Source: an uncultured Collinsella sp.
Lineage (GTDB): Bacteria; Actinomycetota; Coriobacteriia; Coriobacteriales; Coriobacteriaceae
Length of the DNA stretch: 41,735 bases
Reading direction: 5' to 3'
Assembly: GCA_900541245.1 (NCBI GenBank)
Contig: UQIS01000021.1
Coordinates: 1-41,735 of the forward strand
The translations under genes were made by a program, and so were the position numbers. Under the pieces are notes generated by a model that worked only from the letters and a program-made list of their open reading frames with translations, was not told the origin of the DNA and did not search any database. This document shows, piece by piece, positions 39,725 through 41,735 of this stretch; the first letter of the stretch is position 1, and every line of letters begins with the position of its first letter.

Positions 39725-39757
39725 GGGACGGGTGTTTTTGCCCGTCCCATTTTTTTG
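39725..39757 (+). terminator. Terminator closing the selenium operon
   Basis: GGGACGGG (39725-39732) / CCCGTCCC (39741-39748), perfect 8 bp with loop TGTTTTTG, followed by a T-run broken only by its first A. A TATACT-like box (39716-39721) just upstream might start a brnQ transcript through this hairpin. Confidence 0.88.
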
Positions 39758-39779
39758 TTTCGACCCGAAAGGTGTGTCT

Positions 39780-41138
39780 ATGGCCTCATCCGCCCCGCGC
39801 GGTCTGCGCTCCGACCATGTCGTTACCGTCGGCATTGCGCTATTCTCGATGCTCTTTGGCGCCGGTAACCTCATCATTCCGCCGTTGCTGGCACTTCAGG
39901 CCGGCACGGCTACGCCGTTTGCCATGATCGGCTTTTTGATTGCCGCTATCGGTCTGCCCGTCATGGGATTTATCGCCGTCGCGCTTGCCGGAACGGCGCG
40001 CGAGCTTGCCGGCCGCGTACATCCCAAGTTTGGCGAATTCTTCGTTGCGGCGGTCTATCTGGCCATCGGTCCGTGCCTGGCCATTCCTCGCACAAGCTCT
40101 ACGGCCTTCGAAATGCTGGTACCGCTGCTATCCGAGGGCGTTTCGCTCGGCACGGCACGTCTGGTGTTTGCCATCGGGTTCTTCGTCGTCGCGTTTGTGC
40201 TCACGCTGCGCCCGGGTGTCATCACGCGCGTGCTCGGCCGCATTACGGGCCCCGCGCTCATTGCGCTCATTGTGCTGGTCGTGGGTGCTGCCGTGATCTC
40301 GCCGCTGGGACCGGCTGCCGCGCCTCAGACTCCCTACGATGCAGGCGCCGCCGTGCAGGGCTTTTTGACTGGCTATCAGACCATGGACCTGCTCGCGTCG
40401 CTCGCCTTCGGCATCATCATCGCCGAGACCATTCACGAGTTGGGTGTTACCGACGATAAGCGCGTGGCCTTCGAGATCTCACGCGCCGGAGGGATCGCCG
40501 GTGTGCTCATGGCCATCATCTACTGCGGCCTGGCGCTTGCAGGCATGCAGCTCGGCACGGTTATGCCCGATGTCACCAACGGCGCCGCGATCCTTGCGCG
40601 TTCGGCCTCTATGCACTTTGGTCTTGCCGGCACGGTCGTGGTCTTTGCGATTTTCTTCCTAGCCTGCATGAACGTGTGCATCGGTCTTATTAGCTGCTGC
40701 TCTCGTTACTTCTGCGAGACGTATGTGGTTAAAGGGGGAGCGGAGGCTTCCGATGAGGCCATGCGCCGCCCCTTCGCGATTCTCGCCTTTGTGTTCGCGG
40801 CGTTTTCGTGCGTGCTCTCCAACGTGGGCCTCGACGTGATCCTCATGTTCTCGGTGCCCATGCTCAACGCTTTGTATCCCGTCGCCATTGTGCTGGTGCT
40901 TATGGGCCTGGTGCACGGTTTTTGCGACGCGCATCCGCAAGTGTGGGTTTGGGTCGGCGGCGTTGTCGCGGTGCAGAGCGTGATCACCTCGGTTCGCGAC
41001 GCGTTCTTTGCGGGCGCGTGGCTGCCGTTTGATGCGCTGCCGCTGGCGGACATTGGAGCCGCGTGGGCGCCGGTCGCTGTGGTTGCCTTTGTGATCGGTC
41101 TGCTCCATAGTCGTTTTGTTGCACATTCGAGGAGCTAG
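39780..41138 (+). CDS. brnQ: Branched-chain amino acid carrier BrnQ (LIVCS family)
   Basis: A 452-residue integral membrane protein with about 12 segments, a cation-coupled importer of leucine, isoleucine and valine. The LIVCS signature VTVGIALFSMLFGAGNLIIPPLLALQAG is at the N-terminus; AVYLAIGPCLAIPRTSSTAFEML and GFLTGYQTMDLLASLAFGIIIAETI are the other conserved helices. The ATG follows GAAAGG. Single gene between the selenium operon terminator and the tRNA promoter. Confidence 0.95.
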   Translation: MASSAPRGLRSDHVVTVGIALFSMLFGAGNLIIPPLLALQAGTATPFAMIGFLIAAIGLPVMGFIAVALAGTARELAGRVHPKFGEFFVAAVYLAIGPCLAIPRTSSTAFEMLVPLLSEGVSLGTARLVFAIGFFVVAFVLTLRPGVITRVLGRITGPALIALIVLVVGAAVISPLGPAAAPQTPYDAGAAVQGFLTGYQTMDLLASLAFGIIIAETIHELGVTDDKRVAFEISRAGGIAGVLMAIIYCGLALAGMQLGTVMPDVTNGAAILARSASMHFGLAGTVVVFAIFFLACMNVCIGLISCCSRYFCETYVVKGGAEASDEAMRRPFAILAFVFAAFSCVLSNVGLDVILMFSVPMLNALYPVAIVLVLMGLVHGFCDAHPQVWVWVGGVVAVQSVITSVRDAFFAGAWLPFDALPLADIGAAWAPVAVVAFVIGLLHSRFVAHSRS

Positions 41139-41149
41139 GGTTTCTGCGC

Positions 41150-41178
41150 TTGCACAGGCGGGGAGTCTCCCCTATAAT
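41150..41178 (+). promoter_or_regulatory. tRNA-Pro/tRNA-Gly promoter
   Basis: TTGCAC (41150-41155), a 17-base spacer, then a perfect TATAAT (41173-41178), 52 bases before tRNA-Pro. The best sigma-70-type promoter in the window. Confidence 0.8.
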
Positions 41179-41229
41179 TTCCTTCGCTTTGGGACACGCA
41201 AGGTTTAGACCTTAGCTGCTCAACACCTT

Positions 41230-41306
41230 CGGGACGTGGCGCAGTTTGGTAGCGCGCCTGCTTTGGGAGCAGGATGTCGCAGGTTCAAATCCTGTCGTCC
41301 CGACCA
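41230..41306 (+). tRNA. tRNA-Pro (anticodon TGG)
   Basis: A full cloverleaf: acceptor CGGGACG / CGTCCCG, anticodon stem CCTGC / GCAGG with loop TTTGGGA (anticodon TGG), T-arm AGGTTCAAATCCT, and an encoded CCA end. It reads CCN Pro codons ending in A or G and probably more by wobble. Confidence 0.97.
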
Positions 41307-41312
41307 TATCTT

Positions 41313-41386
41313 GCGGGCGTAGTTCAATGGTAGAACCCCAGCCTTCCAAGCTGATGACGCGGGTTCGATTCCCGTCGCCCGCTCCA
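41313..41386 (+). tRNA. tRNA-Gly (anticodon TCC)
   Basis: Acceptor GCGGGCG / CGCCCGC, anticodon loop CTTCCAA (anticodon TCC), T-arm CGGGTTCGATTCCCG and encoded CCA. It follows tRNA-Pro after 6 bases, so the two form one transcript. Its 3' end is repeated downstream (see repeat entries). Confidence 0.97.
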
Positions 41387-41398
41387 TAAGATAGTTTT

Positions 41399-41436
41399 AA
41401 CGGCTTTGGCTCCATTTGGTGTCAGAGCCGTTTTCA
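41399..41436 (+). terminator. Terminator after tRNA-Gly
   Basis: AACGGCT (41399-41405) / AGCCGTT (41426-41432) with T-run TTTTC. A second, stronger hairpin of related sequence lies at 41600. Confidence 0.65.
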
Positions 41437-41445
41437 TTAGCGTGC

Positions 41446-41589
41446 CGGGCGACGGGAATCGAACTCGGCAGGGTGCGAAGCTGTGAAAATGCGTGAGCAT
41501 TTTCCAGCGCAGCACGCAAGGGCCAATGGCCCGCAGCGAAACAAGGGTTTGCGAAGCATACCCTTGGACTTCCCGTCGCCCGCTCCATA
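41446..41589. repeat. Duplicated tRNA-Gly 3' ends (inverted and direct) around a hairpin-rich segment
   Basis: Bases 41446-41464 are the exact reverse complement of 19 bases of the tRNA-Gly T-arm/acceptor (41363-41381). Bases 41570-41589 are an exact 20-base direct copy of 41369-41388, the tRNA 3' end with CCA and ATA. Between them lie short hairpins: GAAAATGC-gtga-GCATTTTC, GGGCC-aat-GGCCC and AAGGGT...ACCCTT. No convincing ORF. The pattern suits a former integration site or a tRNA duplication remnant. Confidence 0.7.
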
Positions 41590-41599
41590 GGATAGATAA

Positions 41600-41634
41600 A
41601 TGGCTCTGATTCCTTTTGGGATCAGAGCCATTTT
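41600..41634 (+). terminator. Second terminator downstream of the tRNA remnant
   Basis: ATGGCTCTGAT / ATCAGAGCCAT, perfect 11 bp with inner CC/GG, then TTTTC. The stem sequence echoes the tRNA-Gly terminator, as if copied along with the 3' end. Confidence 0.8.
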
Positions 41635-41639
41635 CATAT

Positions 41640-41735
41640 ACATGCCGGGACCCCACATCCCCACCTAAGTTGAGGGTTAAATTTTAAATAATAAAAACAT
41701 ATTACCAAAAAACAATATGAATTTAACCACCAAAT
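41640..41735. other. AT-rich right edge without a gene
   Basis: From about 41660 the sequence is strikingly AT-rich compared with the rest. It holds an inverted repeat GGTTAAATT (41675-41683) / AATTTAACC (41720-41728) and an inner ATATT / AATAT. Nothing coding is visible before the window ends; it may be the edge of inserted DNA or an AT-rich promoter region. Confidence 0.5.

Noticed and set aside
41324..41656. Minus-strand frame ending in SGRRESNPRHQLGRLGFYH
   Set aside because: This is the well-known spurious protein from the antisense of a tRNA gene, repeated here because the tRNA end is duplicated.
1..41735. CRISPR array, phage genes or transposase genes
   Set aside because: No regularly spaced repeats and no recognisable transposase, integrase or phage structural protein were seen anywhere in the window.

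Overview
The window looks like a chromosomal segment from a gut Coriobacteriia, most likely Collinsella or a close relative. This rests on inference: high G+C, strict-anaerobe gene content, many short Shine-Dalgarno words of the gaaagg/aaagga type with TTG and GTG starts, selenocysteine use, and a bacterial type A RNase P RNA. No 16S gene or other decisive marker is present. About 40 coding genes, one ncRNA and two tRNAs are supported.

Layout. 1-6615: the 5' part of thiC behind a TPP riboswitch (minus), a membrane-anchored unknown, yaaA, an M18 aminopeptidase and polA. 6616-6954: an odd gene-free stretch with a long inverted repeat around a T/C homopolymer. 6955-11516: a Cof-type HAD phosphatase, then arginine synthesis: a leader peptide ending in an Arg-codon cluster, argG, a 56-residue small ORF and argH. 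11517-18540: ndk, rpiB, a cysteine desulfidase, a second HAD hydrolase, rpsA, rnpB and a YigZ-family gene. 18541-25775: a C_GCAxxG_C_C protein, a metY-like sulfhydrylase, an MFS exporter, xpt, a stand-alone GGQ release-factor-like protein, a lipid kinase and a CLC-F-type antiporter.

25986-31384 is a molybdenum block: moeA and mogA (cofactor maturation), then modA-modB-modC (molybdate import). 31586-39700 is the most unusual region. It runs in one direction: a possible short leader ORF, two paralogous 2-hydroxyacyl-CoA dehydratase/double-cubane-cluster-type proteins, their ATP-dependent activator, a GT4 glycosyltransferase, selD, yedF, a DUF3343 carrier-like protein and a cysteine-desulfurase-like enzyme, closed by a strong terminator. 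selD contains an in-frame TGA at codon 17, the catalytic Cys position of E. coli SelD, so it is itself a selenoprotein; the glycosyltransferase gene overlaps its start by 8 bases. The plausible combined role is making reactive selenium for selenocysteine and perhaps for a selenosugar, next to an ATP-driven low-potential reductase. The molybdenum block upstream would suit selenium/molybdenum enzymes encoded elsewhere. brnQ and a tRNA-Pro/tRNA-Gly pair follow. The tRNA-Gly 3' end is duplicated downstream, and the window ends in AT-rich DNA.

Two non-coding signals cross gene boundaries. Four copies of a roughly 90-105 base long-stem element (14589, 17691, 33113, 34412) share internal-loop sequences while their stems differ but stay complementary. 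A second set of perfect or near-perfect palindromes (2199, 22781, 23226) looks like dispersed extragenic repeats.
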